Numbered from the stretch's first letter, positions 1 to 10,934 are shown. The stretch: 64,000 bases of DNA from Diabrotica undecimpunctata (GCF_040954645.1 NC_092803.1:77166263-77230262), one strand, 5' to 3'. Numbers and translations: made by a program. Notes: generated by a model not told the origin, from the letters alone.

Positions 1-540
1 CATCCACAATCTAATGGATCTATAGAAAGGTTTCATGCCACACTCTCAGAAATGATTAGAGCAAATCAAGCCGAGAACCCAAACGATCATCCCTTCACTA
101 TACTTCCTTATGCAATAATATGCTATAACAACACAAAGAATAAGACCCACGGTTTCACACCATATGAACTTATATTTGGGCACACTGCAGGCCGACCACC
201 AGAAACTCTATACAATCAAAAAACACTAATGAGTAAATATATTCGAGACCTGAATAATCGCATGGAATATTTTTACAAAGTAGCCAGAGCAAAAACAGAA
301 AGACAGAAAGAAAAGGCGAAAGTAAGATTTGACGAGAATATTTCAGAACGAAGACCAGATTTTAAAATTGGTGACAAAGTTTACGTAAAAGAATCCCAAA
401 TTAAATCAAAATCGGATAATCTTTTTAATGGACCTTTCGAAATTCAAGAAGTTTTTACAAATTCCGCAATTATCCTTAACCCCAAAACTAACCAAACCTC
501 TAAAGTAAATTTTGACAGACTCAAACCTTATTTTGAATAA
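1..540 (+). CDS. pol: Integrase C-terminal part of a Ty3/Gypsy (errantivirus-like) pol, 5' end outside the window
   Basis: The frame is open from base 1 to the TAA at 538-540, so the true start lies upstream. The first residues read HPQSNGSIERFHATL, the end of the integrase catalytic core: the HPQ.NG..ER.H block carries the last catalytic Glu of the DDE triad. About 60 residues on comes HGFTPYELIFGH, a block usual in Gypsy integrases, then a basic region and the C-terminal domain FKIGDKVYVKE...FNGPFEIQEVF, which binds DNA in this family. Integrase inserts the reverse-transcribed element into host DNA. No stop or frame change is visible here. An env-like gene follows at once, as in insect errantiviruses. 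Family sure; clade inferred from env. Confidence 0.88.
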   Translation, partial: HPQSNGSIERFHATLSEMIRANQAENPNDHPFTILPYAIICYNNTKNKTHGFTPYELIFGHTAGRPPETLYNQKTLMSKYIRDLNNRMEYFYKVARAKTERQKEKAKVRFDENISERRPDFKIGDKVYVKESQIKSKSDNLFNGPFEIQEVFTNSAIILNPKTNQTSKVNFDRLKPYFE

Positions 541-553
541 TTTTCCTTTACAG
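541..553 (+). promoter_or_regulatory. Candidate splice acceptor for env mRNA
   Basis: A pyrimidine-rich run ending in CAG (TTTTCCTTTACAG) lies directly after the pol stop and before the env reading frame. Insect errantiviruses such as gypsy make Env from a spliced mRNA whose acceptor lies near the end of pol. The matching donor would be upstream, outside the window. Inferred from position and sequence only. Confidence 0.45.
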
Positions 554-2413
554 ATTCTATGGACTCCTTCCTATCGTCCAATCCCAAATTCTCCTCATTC
601 CAATTAATAACACAATTGGAATATTTTTTCATGAAAAAGGAACTATACGAATATCTAACGACAAATGGACTTTACTTGTTTACAAAGAATTATTACCTAT
701 CAAAACTACAATATCCAATAATGACAGAATTTTGGAAAACCTGTTAGAAAAATTTATTAACGTGGATACACCGAGAAAACTTGCCTTTCAAGCCGAAGTA
801 CAGACACATGTTAGTCTGCTAAAACAAATCTCAAACTCCGTTAATTTAAAATATAAAGAAATAACCTCTGACACAGTACCTTATAATAAACAAAACGCGG
901 TTTAGTAAATGGTATTGGAACAATCTGGAAATCTATTACTGGAAATTTAGACGCCTCTGATGGCGAATACTTTAATAAATGTATAAATAAGATAAATTCC
1001 GATGAAACTCAAATTGAAAATCTCCTAAAAAATCAAATATCTGTTACCACTTCAGTTATAAGAACTTTCAACACTACAATTCAAAAATTGCAAATAGACG
1101 AAGAAACTTTTAACAAAGACTTAAAAACTATCGAGACTACACTTCTGGACATTAATAATGACATCTCCTTTTACCAAGCACAATTACAAATACTAGATTT
1201 ATGTGAGTCCTTAATGGAAAGCTACGTATTTTTAGAAAATTATTTAAATGATATACTAAATTCTATCACATTCTCTCGCCTGCAAATTCTACATAGTTCT
1301 ATTATTTCGCCCATAGACTTAATGGACGCATTAAAAGAAATCTCACAGTCATTACAAAATAACGTATTGCCTCTACCCACTTATATGTCAAATATAGCTC
1401 AGTATATTGACATAATAAAACTGCAAGCTTATCAGCTTGATTCAAAAATTGTTTTCTTCCTAGAAATTCCGTTAGTTGATCCCGAAATATTCACCTTGTA
1501 TCAATTATATTCAATACCAATATTAGATAATCAAACTGGTTTTCATCATATACTTTCAACTGTTCATAAATACATAGCGCGAGATGATGATTCAATTTCA
1601 TATGTTTTACCCATGGACACCGAAAAATGCAAACAAATCAGTCAAAACCAAAGAATGTGTACAGACATTCTTCCGTATCCCATAGACACAGATGCTATAT
1701 GTGAAGCCCAGCTTTTGAAACCTCTCAGCAACTTACCAAAAACTTGCCAGATGTCCATGCTTTTGGCACAAGGTTACAATGTACAAGAAATTGACCGAAA
1801 TTTATGGTTACTAACCATTTCCGATCCATTACCAGTAACAATCAAATGTGCAAGGAAAGACGTCACTACACAAATAATAAAAACAAATTCAATCTTAAGA
1901 TTAATTCCCGAATGTATTGCATTCATTGGCAGTACCAGAATTCATGCTAGAGACCAAATTGAGAAATATACAAATATCACGTATAGAAGTCACCCAGTTA
2001 ACGTACCCTACAGATGCTGTGACCATTTTGAGACAAAGAGTCACCTATCAAAATTGAAACCACTAAAACTCAGTAAAATCAACGTAGATGACTTAAATAT
2101 TGCACAACACAAATTGGACCAATATTCAGAAGAACTGGACCATATTATGAGCCAATCATTCATTGAGGAACATCTACCCTTATTCACTATATCAACCTTA
2201 TCCCTGATTATTATCCTAATTATCTTATACCTTTTCTGCAAATACCGAACCAAAATATTCCCAAAAATTGCAATCTCCTTGTCCCAGGATCAGCCTCCAA
2301 CTCCACTACCACGCAGAAATTCCATTAGACAGAAACTTCAAAGCTTAACCTCCTTCAGAAGAAGACCCAATGTCCAACAGGAAAGCGAAGCAGAAACACC
2401 AATTACTTTGTAA
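554..2413 (+). pseudogene. env: env-like gene of an insect endogenous retrovirus (F-type fusion glycoprotein), frame-broken
   Basis: The N-terminal part is open in the frame of base 540 and stops with TAG at 903-905. The C-terminal part is open in another frame from about 890 to TAA at 2411-2413; its first internal ATG is at 1088. The two frames meet near 890-905, just before a glycine-rich hydrophobic stretch (RGLVNGIGTIW) that looks like the fusion peptide after the furin-type site of baculovirus F / errantivirus Env proteins, so one indel probably broke the gene there. The C-terminal part has a heptad-like helical region, cysteines including YRCC, a membrane segment at about 2177-2240 and a basic, proline-bearing tail. 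In the family this protein sits in the envelope and fuses membranes. As it stands no full-length product can be made. Confidence 0.75.
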
Positions 2414-2780
2414 AAGTCAAAGCAATGGCATTGACTTTTCACTAATAAGTTGAGCTGTTATATGAGAAAATATTAACCTTGAACTAGCTTAAGTTCGCCG
2501 ACTTCAGATTTCATCATCCCATTCCCATAGAAACCGCTGAGCACGCATTAGAACTTTGTACGAACCGTTGGCCAACATTCATGGGAACAGAAATTCAGCA
2601 CTTCATACCAAACCTATAAATTACCATTCTCAGATGCCGGAATCACTCTTAGCTGCAACTTCGACCAGTCCAGTTATTGTAGTCATTTTAAATTAATTTA
2701 ATTTTGTACTATTATTTAATATTTAATTTGTAACAAATAAAGTTCTTTTTTTAAAAAGTCAAATACGTGATTAGTGATCT

Positions 2781-2781
<1 letters not shown>
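2414..2781 (+). repeat. 3' terminal region (probable LTR) of the errantivirus-like element
   Basis: Non-coding sequence after env, with a polyadenylation signal AATAAA at 2736-2741 followed by a T-rich stretch. This is what an LTR downstream of env should look like, but no second LTR copy is in the window, so the boundaries are not proven. A perfect 9-bp inverted repeat (AAAAGTCAA, arms 2412-2420 and 2431-2439) sits at the env stop. The region ends in a (TA)n tract. Confidence 0.5.
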
Positions 2782-2783
<2 letters not shown>

Positions 2784-2870
<87 letters not shown>

Positions 2871-2911
2871 TCCTATATCTCCTATATCTCCTATATCTCC
2901 TATATTTCCTA
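2784..2911. repeat. (TA)n tract followed by a 9-bp tandem repeat
   Basis: Nearly pure TA dinucleotides to about 2870, then four to five copies of TCCTATATC-like units at 2871-2911. Simple repeat; no coding sense. Confidence 0.9.
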
Positions 2912-3379
2912 ATTAATGCAAAATGAAGTTTACTCATTGCCTTATCCAGACTGCCGTAGAAAAAAAATGAGCAGCGATACCTTAAAGAGACGACAGCCTA
3001 GGCAAGGTCATCATAACAAGTTCTGCTGCTATTAAAGATCTATCAGAGCTCTTAATACAGTTGTCTTTACTTCTTACAGTAATTCCGTCTCTTCATTTTT
3101 TCTTAAACTTCAAGTGACTACCGTCAGGTATCGTTAGTCGTAAATTTCTTTTCTAAGATGTTCCAAGAATTTTAATTACTATATTCAGAATTGTGACTAC
3201 CAGACATATTCTCACAATTTTTATATAAACTCCCTTTTATGTTACACCCTATTTTTCTTCTATTTTCGCTATGAATAAATTTTCCTTCTCAACTGTTTAT
3301 ATTCACCAAATAATTTTTTGTGTCAAAAATTTTTTTATATACGTAGTTTTATTGGCATAAAATAATCTGTTAGTGCTTG
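2912..3379. other. Intergenic stretch, nothing recognised
   Basis: AT-rich sequence without a convincing frame, RNA gene or terminal repeat. It separates the errantivirus-like end from LINE fragments. Confidence 0.5.
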
Positions 3380-3490
3380 TCCTCTGAAGTATCATGGAAA
3401 ATATGGGAGTACCTAACCACCTACTTTCCGTAATAAAAGATCTGAATGATAAAAACTCAATCAAAGTTAAAATACACGAAATATATTCAG
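3380..3490 (+). pseudogene. Short RTE-like LINE reverse transcriptase fragment
   Basis: One frame reads MENMGVPNHLLSVIKDLNDKN followed by SIKVKI, the block between the first palm motif and the RQGC motif in RTE-like reverse transcriptases. Only about 35 codons remain, and the sequence then jumps to an earlier part of a similar protein, so two separate fragments are joined here. Confidence 0.5.
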
Positions 3491-3499
3491 ATCATAAAT

Positions 3500-5245
3500 A
3501 AATATGATCTGTTTAACCTACATAAGAAAATCAAAGAACTGGCAGGACTAAGAAAACAAAATCCCACTTGTGCAATTCTGGATAGACACGGTACTGCTAT
3601 AACACATACGGACGAGAAAATACAAAGATGGGCAGAATATATCGATGAATTGTTCGATGATGAAAGAGGAGATCTGGAGCACATAGAACTTACGTCAGAA
3701 GAAATAGGTCCATATATTACAAAAGAAGAAATATTGCAAGCATTAAAAACAATGAAGAGCGGGAAAAGCCCTGGACCTGATATGCTTCCTATAGAAATCC
3801 TAAAAATTCTAGATGAGAAGCATATTGATGTTTTAGTGACACTCTTGAACCAAATTTATAGTTCAGGCGTATTACCCAAAGAGTGGTTAACATCTATTTT
3901 TATTTGTCTCCCTAAAAAGAAAAATGCAAGAGAATGCAGCGATTACCGCACCATTAGCTTAATGTCTCATACGCTAAAGTTACTACTTAAAGTCATCCAT
4001 AACCGAATATATCACAAACTGGACATAGACGTTAATAATACACAATTTGGTTTTCGCAAAGGCCTAGGAACACGTGAAGCTCTTTTTTCACTTAATATAC
4101 TAATACAAAGATGCCTGGACGTCAATCAAGATTTATACGCATGTTTTATTGACTATAATAAAGCACTCGATAAAGTACGACAAACATTTAATGAATGTCC
4201 TGAAATCAAAGAAAATTGACTACAACGAAAATTGACTACAACTCAGGATCATATCAAATTTATACTATAAACAGCGAGCAAAAGTACGTTTTAACAAACA
4301 GCTGTCAGAAGAAATTGAAATTAGATGTGGAGTAAGACAGGGATGCGTATTGTCGCCAATTCTTTTCAATGCCTACTCCGAAGAGGTCCTAAAAAAAGCT
4401 CTTGAGGGTGAAACAGCCGGAATAAAGGTAAATGAAGAAGTTCCCATTAACAACATTAGATATGCGGACGATACTGTGATCTTAGCCGAAAACATTGAAG
4501 ATCTTCAGAGACTGGTGACCAGAATAGCAGAGTATGGAAAAGAGTATGGTCTAACAATGAATGTCAAGAAGACGAAATTTATGAGAATATCGAAAACTCG
4601 AAGAAATAACGAGAATCTTCTAATAAACGACACCAACGTCGAACAAGTGGACAAATATGCATACCTGGGAACAATGATTAACTCCACAAATGATTACAAT
4701 CAGGAGATAAAAATAAGAATAGAAAAGGCTAGAGCACATTTCAACAAAATAAGAAGAGTTCTATGTACCAGGGATTTAAAACTGGAACTAAGAGTTAGGT
4801 TGGCGAGGTGCTATGTTTTTTCGACTTTATTTTATGGAATGGAATTTTGGACCTTGAATGCGACATCAATGAAAAAACTGGAATAATTTGAGCTGTGGGT
4901 GTACAGAAGAATTCTGAAAATATCATGGACAGAACACGTTACAAACAAAGAGGTTCTGGGAAGGATGAACAAAGAAATGGAAATTTTAAATTCAATAAAA
5001 ACAAGAAAATTAGAATATCTCGGACATATTACACGTGGAGAGAAATACACCTTGCTCCAACTGATTATGCAGGGAAAGATCCAAGGAAAGAGAAGCATAG
5101 GGAGGCGTAGAATGTCATGGCTGCGCAACCTGAGAGGGTGGTACGGATGTACATCAAATGAACTTTTCAGAGCAGCCGTCTCAAAAGTCCGAATAGCTAT
5201 GATGATTGCCGACCTCCGCCGCGGAGATGGCACTTGAAGAAGAAG
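3500..5245 (+). pseudogene. RTE-like non-LTR retrotransposon, reverse transcriptase to 3' end
   Basis: The largest RTE-like relic. In order: SGKSPGPDMLP (finger region), DYRTISLMSHTLKLLLKVI, FGFRKGLGTREALFSL and ACFIDYNKALDKV (first palm motif), then RCGVRQGCVLSPILFN, NNIRYADDTVILAEN (catalytic YADD) and YLGTMIN, and a C-terminal stretch LEYLGHI...GRRRMSWLRNL ending ...MIADLRRGDGT near 5235, followed by a GAA-rich tail. Reverse transcriptase copies element RNA at the target site. Frame changes occur near 4190, by a 16-bp tandem duplication (4211-4226 and 4227-4242) containing TGA, and near 4887. The endonuclease half is missing, so it is 5'-truncated and dead. Confidence 0.8.
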
Positions 5246-6215
5246 ATTCAGATGCATTTAAAACAAGGAAAGGAACTAGACAGGGATGCATACTATCACC
5301 ATTATTATACATAATATATTCTGAATATATAATGAGAAAAGTACTAGACGAATGGGATGGAGGAATTAGTATAGGCGGCAGAAAAATTAGCAACCTGTGA
5401 CACGCAAATGACACATTTATACTAGGAGCGAATGAATTTAAAATTGTTACCATCACTGAACGGTTAAGCTAAATGAGCGACGAATTCGGACTTTCGATCA
5501 ACACTAGCAAAACAAAAATTAAGATCGTAGACAGAGCAAATAATAATCTACTACACATATACCAAGTATCGAATTTTAAAGTGGTAGACAAATTTATCTA
5601 CTTGGGCTCCCTGATAACCAACAATCGTGATTGCTCCTCAGAAATAAAACGTACACTAGCAATGGCCCGAACTGCAACAGATAAACTGATTAAAATATGG
5701 AAAGACCGAACAATGATAAGAAATACTAAGCTCAGGTTGGTTAATGTCCTTATTTTTCCCATTGCTACATACGTAGCTGAAAAGTGAACTCTCATAAAAA
5801 TCGATAGGAGTAAAATCGAAGCCTTTGAAATGTGCGTCTATAGAGGAATTCTACGCGTGTCCTGGACAGAACGTAGAGCCAACCTGTCAATTCTGAAAGG
5901 GCTTCAAAAAAAGACAGGCTATTAAAAAAAGTAAACCGAGCACACCTAATTTACTTCGACCACACAGCTAGAAGAACGGGAACTATGAAACTATTGGTAG
6001 TAGAAGGAAAGCTGGAAGGCCGAAGACCAAGAGGAATATCTCCAACATGATGGGCAGATCAAATGAAGACTCTGGTAAGAAAATCACTACATAAAGCCGT
6101 CCATTTGGCACAGGATCGCAGCCAATAGAGACAGCAAGCTAATAATATTTAGACTGTCACCACGCCCTGAAAAAGGCCCAAGGAATAAGGAGGGCTTGTC
6201 ATAATATTTTTAATT
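5246..6215 (+). pseudogene. Second RTE-like LINE fragment, joined tail to head with the first
   Basis: Starts inside the palm domain (RKGTRQGCILSPLLY), then HANDTFILGAN where the catalytic YADD should be, FIYLGSLITNN, and a degraded C-terminal part with GKLEGRRPRGISPT near 6030. Stops at 5398 and 5470 and a stop after VAEK near 5786 break it. It begins exactly where the previous fragment's tail ends. A different subfamily from the first, judged by sequence. Confidence 0.65.
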
Positions 6216-6435
6216 ACATTCCAGCTCTAACTCCACTGCTGGTCGCTGGTGATGCTCGAACTTTTATAGTAAGCACAATATCGCAACATTATTTCGGTTT
6301 TTATTAAATAGTAAACAGCTAAAAGTGCAAGATTTACATCAGATAGGCGCTTTGAAAGTGATGATTGATATAAATGTTGTTGATGATATAAAGTGAGTTT
6401 AAACAACTAAGATCTACAAACCAAATAACTATTAA

Positions 6436-7880
6436 CAGTATCTTCTTCTTTAGGTGCCGTCTTCTTAGCGAAGGTTGGCGATGACCTCTGCAAAGTCTTC
6501 CCTATTATGGGCTTTCCTTATTAAACTCTGAAAGTCTAATCCTGTCCAATCTTTAATGTTGCGCAGCCAGGTCATTTGTCGTCTACCCGGGCCGCGTCTG
6601 CCTTCTACCCACACCTTATACCCACATCTCAAAGCTCTCTAAACGTCGTAACGAGCTGACTGTTAACGTCCAAGCTTCCACGCCGTGTAATAGTACACTA
6701 TATACATAACACTCTATCATGCGGTATCGTAAGGACAAATCAAGATTACGGGTAGTGAGTAACTGTGGCATCTTTAAGAAGGTGTTTCTTGCCTGTTCTA
6801 TTCTACATTTAACCTCTTGTTCTTGGTCTAAGGTTTCATGTATCCAATAGCCTAGATACTTAAACATTTTCACTTGTTCAATTAGATTGTTGTTGACTAG
6901 TATGTTTATAACTGGTGTGCTTTTTTTGGAAATTACCACTGATTTGTTTTTTTTTACATTTACCTTAAGGCCGTATAGTTCTCCTTCTCGCACTACTTTG
7001 GTTAACAGAATTTGTAGTTCTTCTTCACTGCCAGCAATCAGTACTGTATCATCTGCATACCTGATATTGTTCACGATTTTTCGTGAAAAGCCTTTTCATA
7101 ATCTATAAAGCACAAGTAGACATCCTTTTGTTGATCCGGACTCTTTTGCATGAGAACAATGAAACTGAACAAAGCTTCTCGAGTTCCCATACCGTTTCGA
7201 AAGCCAAATTGTTCCGGACCCATATCTTCTTCGCATTTTTTGTATATTGTGTTATGGATAATTTTTAGAAATAGCTTCAGAATATGGGGCATCAGACTTA
7301 TTAATCGAAAGTCGTTACATTTTTTTGCGTTGCTTGATTTGGGTATAGGCACAAACGTAGACGTTGACCAATCTTGTGGAATTGTATCAGTCTTGTATAT
7401 ACTGTTGAAGAGTCTTGATAATAGTTCTAAATTGTCTTCTTCCAAAAGTTGTACAATTTCACTATGAACGTAGTCAGGTCCAAAGGCTTTTCCGGTTTTC
7501 ATATTTTTCATAGTTTTCGTATTTTATTTCTGATGTTAGGATTGGCAAGTCGTTATTTTCGATGTTTGTTTGTCTATTAATATTTATTGTCCTATCGCTT
7601 ATTTATTCTATTGTGGTCAGGACTCTATCATCCGTACTTGTTATTGTGCCACACTCCCTAGCGTTTCTAATCCCACACATTTCTTTAATTTTCTTATGGA
7701 GAAGTCTATCATCATGTTTATTCTGTAGGTCTTCTATCTCTTCGCAAGTTTCTACAAGCCACTGTGCTTTTGCTTTCACTATCTTTTTTCCTATGAGTCT
7801 TTGTATTTCTTTATATTTATTTTAGTCTTTGCTCTTGTGTTGTCGTCTCACATTCATCATTTCTAATATTTTATTAGTTT
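6436..7880 (-). pseudogene. RTE-like LINE fragment on the minus strand with an internal deletion
   Basis: Read leftward from about 7880: KAKAQWLVETCEEIEDLQ, HKKIKEMCGI, MKTGKAFGPDYVHSEI, CNDFRLISLMPHILKLFLKII, FGFRNGMGTREALFSF, CFIDYEKAF, then directly NNIRYADDTVLIAGS (near 7074), FKYLGYWIHE, and the C-terminal end GRRGPGRRQMTWLRNIKDWTG with a CTTCTTCTT-side tail at 6436-6450. The usual roughly 90 residues between the FIDYEKAF and YADD blocks are gone, so the RQGC motif is missing: a clean internal deletion at about 7075. A few stops lie upstream and near 6620. Confidence 0.75.
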
Positions 7881-8439
7881 CATTAACAGTATAAAGTTTA
7901 AAAAAAAAGAGGATAAAATTGATGCTGGCTAAGAATATTGTATAATAATAAACAGAGTTGTGGATAAAAATATAACTATTATCTTACAATTTTTGTAACA
8001 CCCTTTATACCATGCCATTATAAAAATGTTAAAAACACCTGTGACTTTTTCCATTTTTCTTTCCATTATACTCCATTTTGTTAGAACTATGTAGGAAGCA
8101 ATTGCTGGGGGAATATAAAATTGCGTTGGTGGCTGAAGTTCGGCCGCACACACGCACACACATATAGGGAAACTTCGTCTGAGAGACGGTGAAGTAAAAT
8201 CTTATTTACTTCTTGGCTCATTTTATTTACATAAATTGCCTTTTATTGGTTATTGGTCTTTCAAGGCGACAGTTTTATGGGTGTATGCATTAAAACTTTA
8301 TATAACTTGTTATGAATATGGACAATTTTCATTTTTTTGTACATTCCCTTGTGTAACACCGGAGTTGAGGGGAGACTTTATGGCAAATTTTTTCACTATA
8401 TATAATTATTCTTTGGTGATTTAATTAATCTATTTCATT
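7881..8439. other. No gene recognised
   Basis: AT-rich sequence. A 62-codon frame at 8236-8424 resembles nothing known to me and is probably chance. A short CA-rich run lies near 8150. Confidence 0.4.
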
Positions 8440-8780
8440 GTATGGCGGAGGAAGGTTATAGATAGAAACGACTGGAAACAAATTCTTGAGGAAGCTAGGA
8501 CCTATACAGGGTGGTAAAGCCAGAATGATAATTATGTTATATTAATATATTCATATATATTTATGAAGCTATCATCCACTTTCATTCTAATGTCTTTTCT
8601 CTACGTAAAGAGTGCAAAATATGGTGTTTTTCATGTATTGTCGGAATAAAAGGTTATTCTTATCTTCCTACATGATTTAACACAATAAGCACAAATATTT
8701 TTAAAGCAGCAGTGTGCAAAATACAGATTGCCATGATGATCGAACATTTGAAACAGATTGGCACTATAAGAAGGAAAAGC
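8440..8780 (+). pseudogene. Two short RTE-like LINE 3' tails
   Basis: At about 8450-8520 one frame reads DRNDWKQILEEARTYTGW, a usual RTE-like C-terminus. At about 8698-8780 another reads AAVCKIQIAMMIEHLKQIGT, clearly like the C-terminus of the 3.5-5.2 kb element (AAVSKVRIAMMIADLRRGDGT). Both are 3' ends only. Confidence 0.45.
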
Positions 8781-8879
8781 ATGGATTTGAAGGTTACCCA
8801 ATTTGCTCACAAAAAGAAGGCTTCAGACTTCTCGCTTTCAATATATTAGTATAACGGCCATATTATTATAGTTAAGAGC

Positions 8880-8984
8880 ATTTAAGTTTAAGCTACCACA
8901 AGTGTTCCTGATGAGAGGTGAATACTTCGAACGAAACATGTGTAGGGCAATGGAGCTTAAATTAAAAGGATATGAAATCATATC

Positions 8985-8990
<6 letters not shown>
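8880..8990 (+). ncRNA. Hammerhead-like core in a probable Penelope-like terminal repeat
   Basis: CTGATGA at 8908-8914 is followed by GAGGT (8915-8919), loop GAAT and ACTTC (8924-8928), which can pair, then GAAC and GAAAC (8933-8937). CTGATGA, a stem and GAAA is the catalytic core of hammerhead ribozymes, which are known in terminal repeats of Penelope-like elements. The extra GAAC between stem and GAAA would weaken the fold, so this copy may be inactive. An 11-bp perfect hairpin (8965-8975 / 8978-8988) follows, then a (TA)n tract. Penelope-like coding lies 2 kb downstream. Confidence 0.4.
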
Positions 8991-9049
<59 letters not shown>

Positions 9050-9072
9050 TATATATACATATAAATATATAT

Positions 9073-9168
<96 letters not shown>

Positions 9169-9182
9169 TATATATATATATA

Positions 9183-9232
<50 letters not shown>
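8989..9232. repeat. (TA)n tract, left of the Tc1-like insertion
   Basis: About 245 bases of TA dinucleotides with a few interruptions. The Tc1-like element begins at its right edge. Confidence 0.95.
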
Positions 9233-9234
<2 letters not shown>

Positions 9235-9237
<3 letters not shown>

Positions 9238-9270
9238 TCGCGATCATAAAATCCGGGTCACCTTGAAAAT
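9235..9270 (+). repeat. Left terminal inverted repeat of the Tc1-like element
   Basis: 36 bp, identical to the right terminus in reverse complement; preceded by TA at 9233-9234. Expected transposase binding and cleavage site. Confidence 0.92.
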
Positions 9271-9531
9271 CACCGATATTTCATTTTTAACGAGCCTTAT
9301 TGTAAATAATAATAACACAAATACAAACTAATGCATGTTTCTGAGAATTGTTGTCGGCTTAGCGGTTTCCTTTCAACAAAGAATTATAATAGATTCCGCG
9401 GAAAAGTGCACACTTCCCAAAATGAACGGTTCCTGTAACTGTCGCTTGTTTTAAATGTCTCATTTGTGCTTCGACTTTCTGTTCAAACGCAACGAACAAA
9501 CGTTTATTATTGCCACCATTAGCGTTTATTA

Positions 9532-10593
9532 ATGCCATTATTAGTGTTTATTATTGTTTATTTTTTGCCAAAAATACCCTTGACTGTTGTTGAAACGGCA
9601 CAAATTGTTGCGCTTGTGAAAGACGGTCACACTCAAGGGCAAGTCGCAAGAACTGTTGGCGTAAGTCTTTCTACGGTTCAACGAGTGCTTCAACGCTTTC
9701 AGGAGAAGAGTTTGCTATCAAGACGACCTGGCTCTGGACGAAGAAGAATGACCACGGTACGAGATGACCGTTTTCTTGTGTTTCAGGCTTTACGAAACCA
9801 GACCTCAACTGCGATTATGCATCGAAATCGTCTACAGGAAGTACGAAATCGCAATGTTAGCGTTGCAACAGTCAGGAGAAGATTTCGTTCTTTTGGACTA
9901 TCTTCTCGGGTATTGGCTACAGGACCGAAACTTCGCCTGGTGCATCGAGTTGCACGACTAGCTTTTGCTCGACAATACGCGCATTGGGGAATTAATGATT
10001 GAAGCAAAGAGTTATTCCCAGATGAATCCCGTTTCTGGCTAACTGGATCCGATGGACGTGTAAGAGTTTGAGGGAGAACCGGTGAATGATTTTCACAAAC
10101 TTGCATTGCTCCAAGAATGCCATTTGGTGGAGGCTCGGTCATGACTTGGGGAGGTGTATCTTCCGACTTCCGCACAGAATTGCCCATCATCGAAATTGGG
10201 TCCTTAACTGCACGAAGGGACATTACGGATATTCTGGAAGAACATGTTATGCATACCATGGCAAGGCTTGGAGAAAACGTCGTTTTTATGCAAAACAACG
10301 CGGGAACGCACGTTGCCACGATCAATATGCAATACTTGGACGAGGTTGGAATTACGAGGTTACCCTGGCCAGCTAGGTCTCCGGACCTGAATCCCGTCGA
10401 ACATATCTGGGACGATTTGAAAAAACGTATTCAACCCCTAACATCTCCTCCTAACAATGCACAGGAGCTTAAGGATATGTTAGTGAGAGAGTGGAATAAC
10501 ATACCACAATATGTAATCCGGAGAAAAATTGAGAGTATGCCCCGTCGTCTGCAAGAGGTCATTAGAGCAAGTGGAGACAATACACGATATTAG
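9532..10593 (+). pseudogene. Tc1-like transposase with three in-frame TGA codons
   Basis: One frame runs from ATG 9532 to TAG 10591-10593, interrupted only by TGA at 10000, 10069 and 10087; the first two fall where tryptophan is usual, so TGG-to-TGA changes are likely. The N-terminal half has a helix-turn-helix (ALVKDGHTQGQVARTVGVSL) and a basic linker with RRPGSGRRR. The catalytic domain shows the first Asp in PDESRFW, but the second site reads FMQNNAG where the family has a DN pair, so that Asp has become Asn. The third acidic site is in SPDLNPVEHIWDDL. In the family the enzyme cuts at the terminal repeats and pastes into TA. Dead. Confidence 0.88.
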
Positions 10594-10814
10594 TCATTGA
10601 AATTTCACTGACATTTTACCACGTTCTGTATTTTCCATTTTTTTCGTATGCCTGTTTTATCAACAATTTGGTTTGATTTCTGCTTTTTCAATAAAAACAA
10701 TAAAAAACCGTTTTTTTTTTCTTTCAAAACAAACATTGATGACAAATAAAAAATACGTTAGCCTAAACAAAGGTTATTACTGCACCAGAGGCAAAAATAT
10801 TCCAGAAACTTGAA

Positions 10815-10850
10815 ATTTTCAAGGTGACCCGGATTTTATGATCGCGAGTG
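10815..10850 (-). repeat. Right terminal inverted repeat of the Tc1-like element
   Basis: 36 bp, identical to the left terminus in reverse complement; followed by TA at 10851-10852. Confidence 0.92.
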
Positions 10851-10913
<63 letters not shown>

Positions 10914-10934
10914 ATATATATGTATATATTATTA
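10851..10934. repeat. (TA)n tract, right of the Tc1-like insertion
   Basis: TA dinucleotides with ATG interruptions; the continuation of the tract at 8989-9232 once the transposon is removed. Confidence 0.9.

Larger units (their letters stand above)
9235..10850 (+). mobile_element. Tc1-like DNA transposon, complete ends, TA target duplication
   Basis: Both ends are present: the first 36 bases (9235-9270, starting CACTCGCGATCATAAAATCC) are the exact reverse complement of the last 36 (10815-10850). A TA dinucleotide flanks each side, as expected for Tc1/mariner insertion, and the element sits within a (TA)n array. Length is 1616 bp, normal for the group. It holds one transposase gene, now broken. 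Identical termini suggest either a not very old insertion or constrained ends. Confidence 0.92.

Noticed and set aside
2412..2439. Hairpin at the env stop as a transcription terminator
   Set aside because: Bacterial-type terminators do not apply in this genome; kept only as a small inverted repeat.
8902..9237. Open frames of about 90 codons reading Ile-Tyr repeats
   Set aside because: They are translations of the (TA)n tract and have no coding meaning.
10117..10593. A second, separate transposase gene downstream of 10002
   Set aside because: It is in the same frame as 9532-10002 and carries the rest of the catalytic domain; the two are one gene split by TGA codons.
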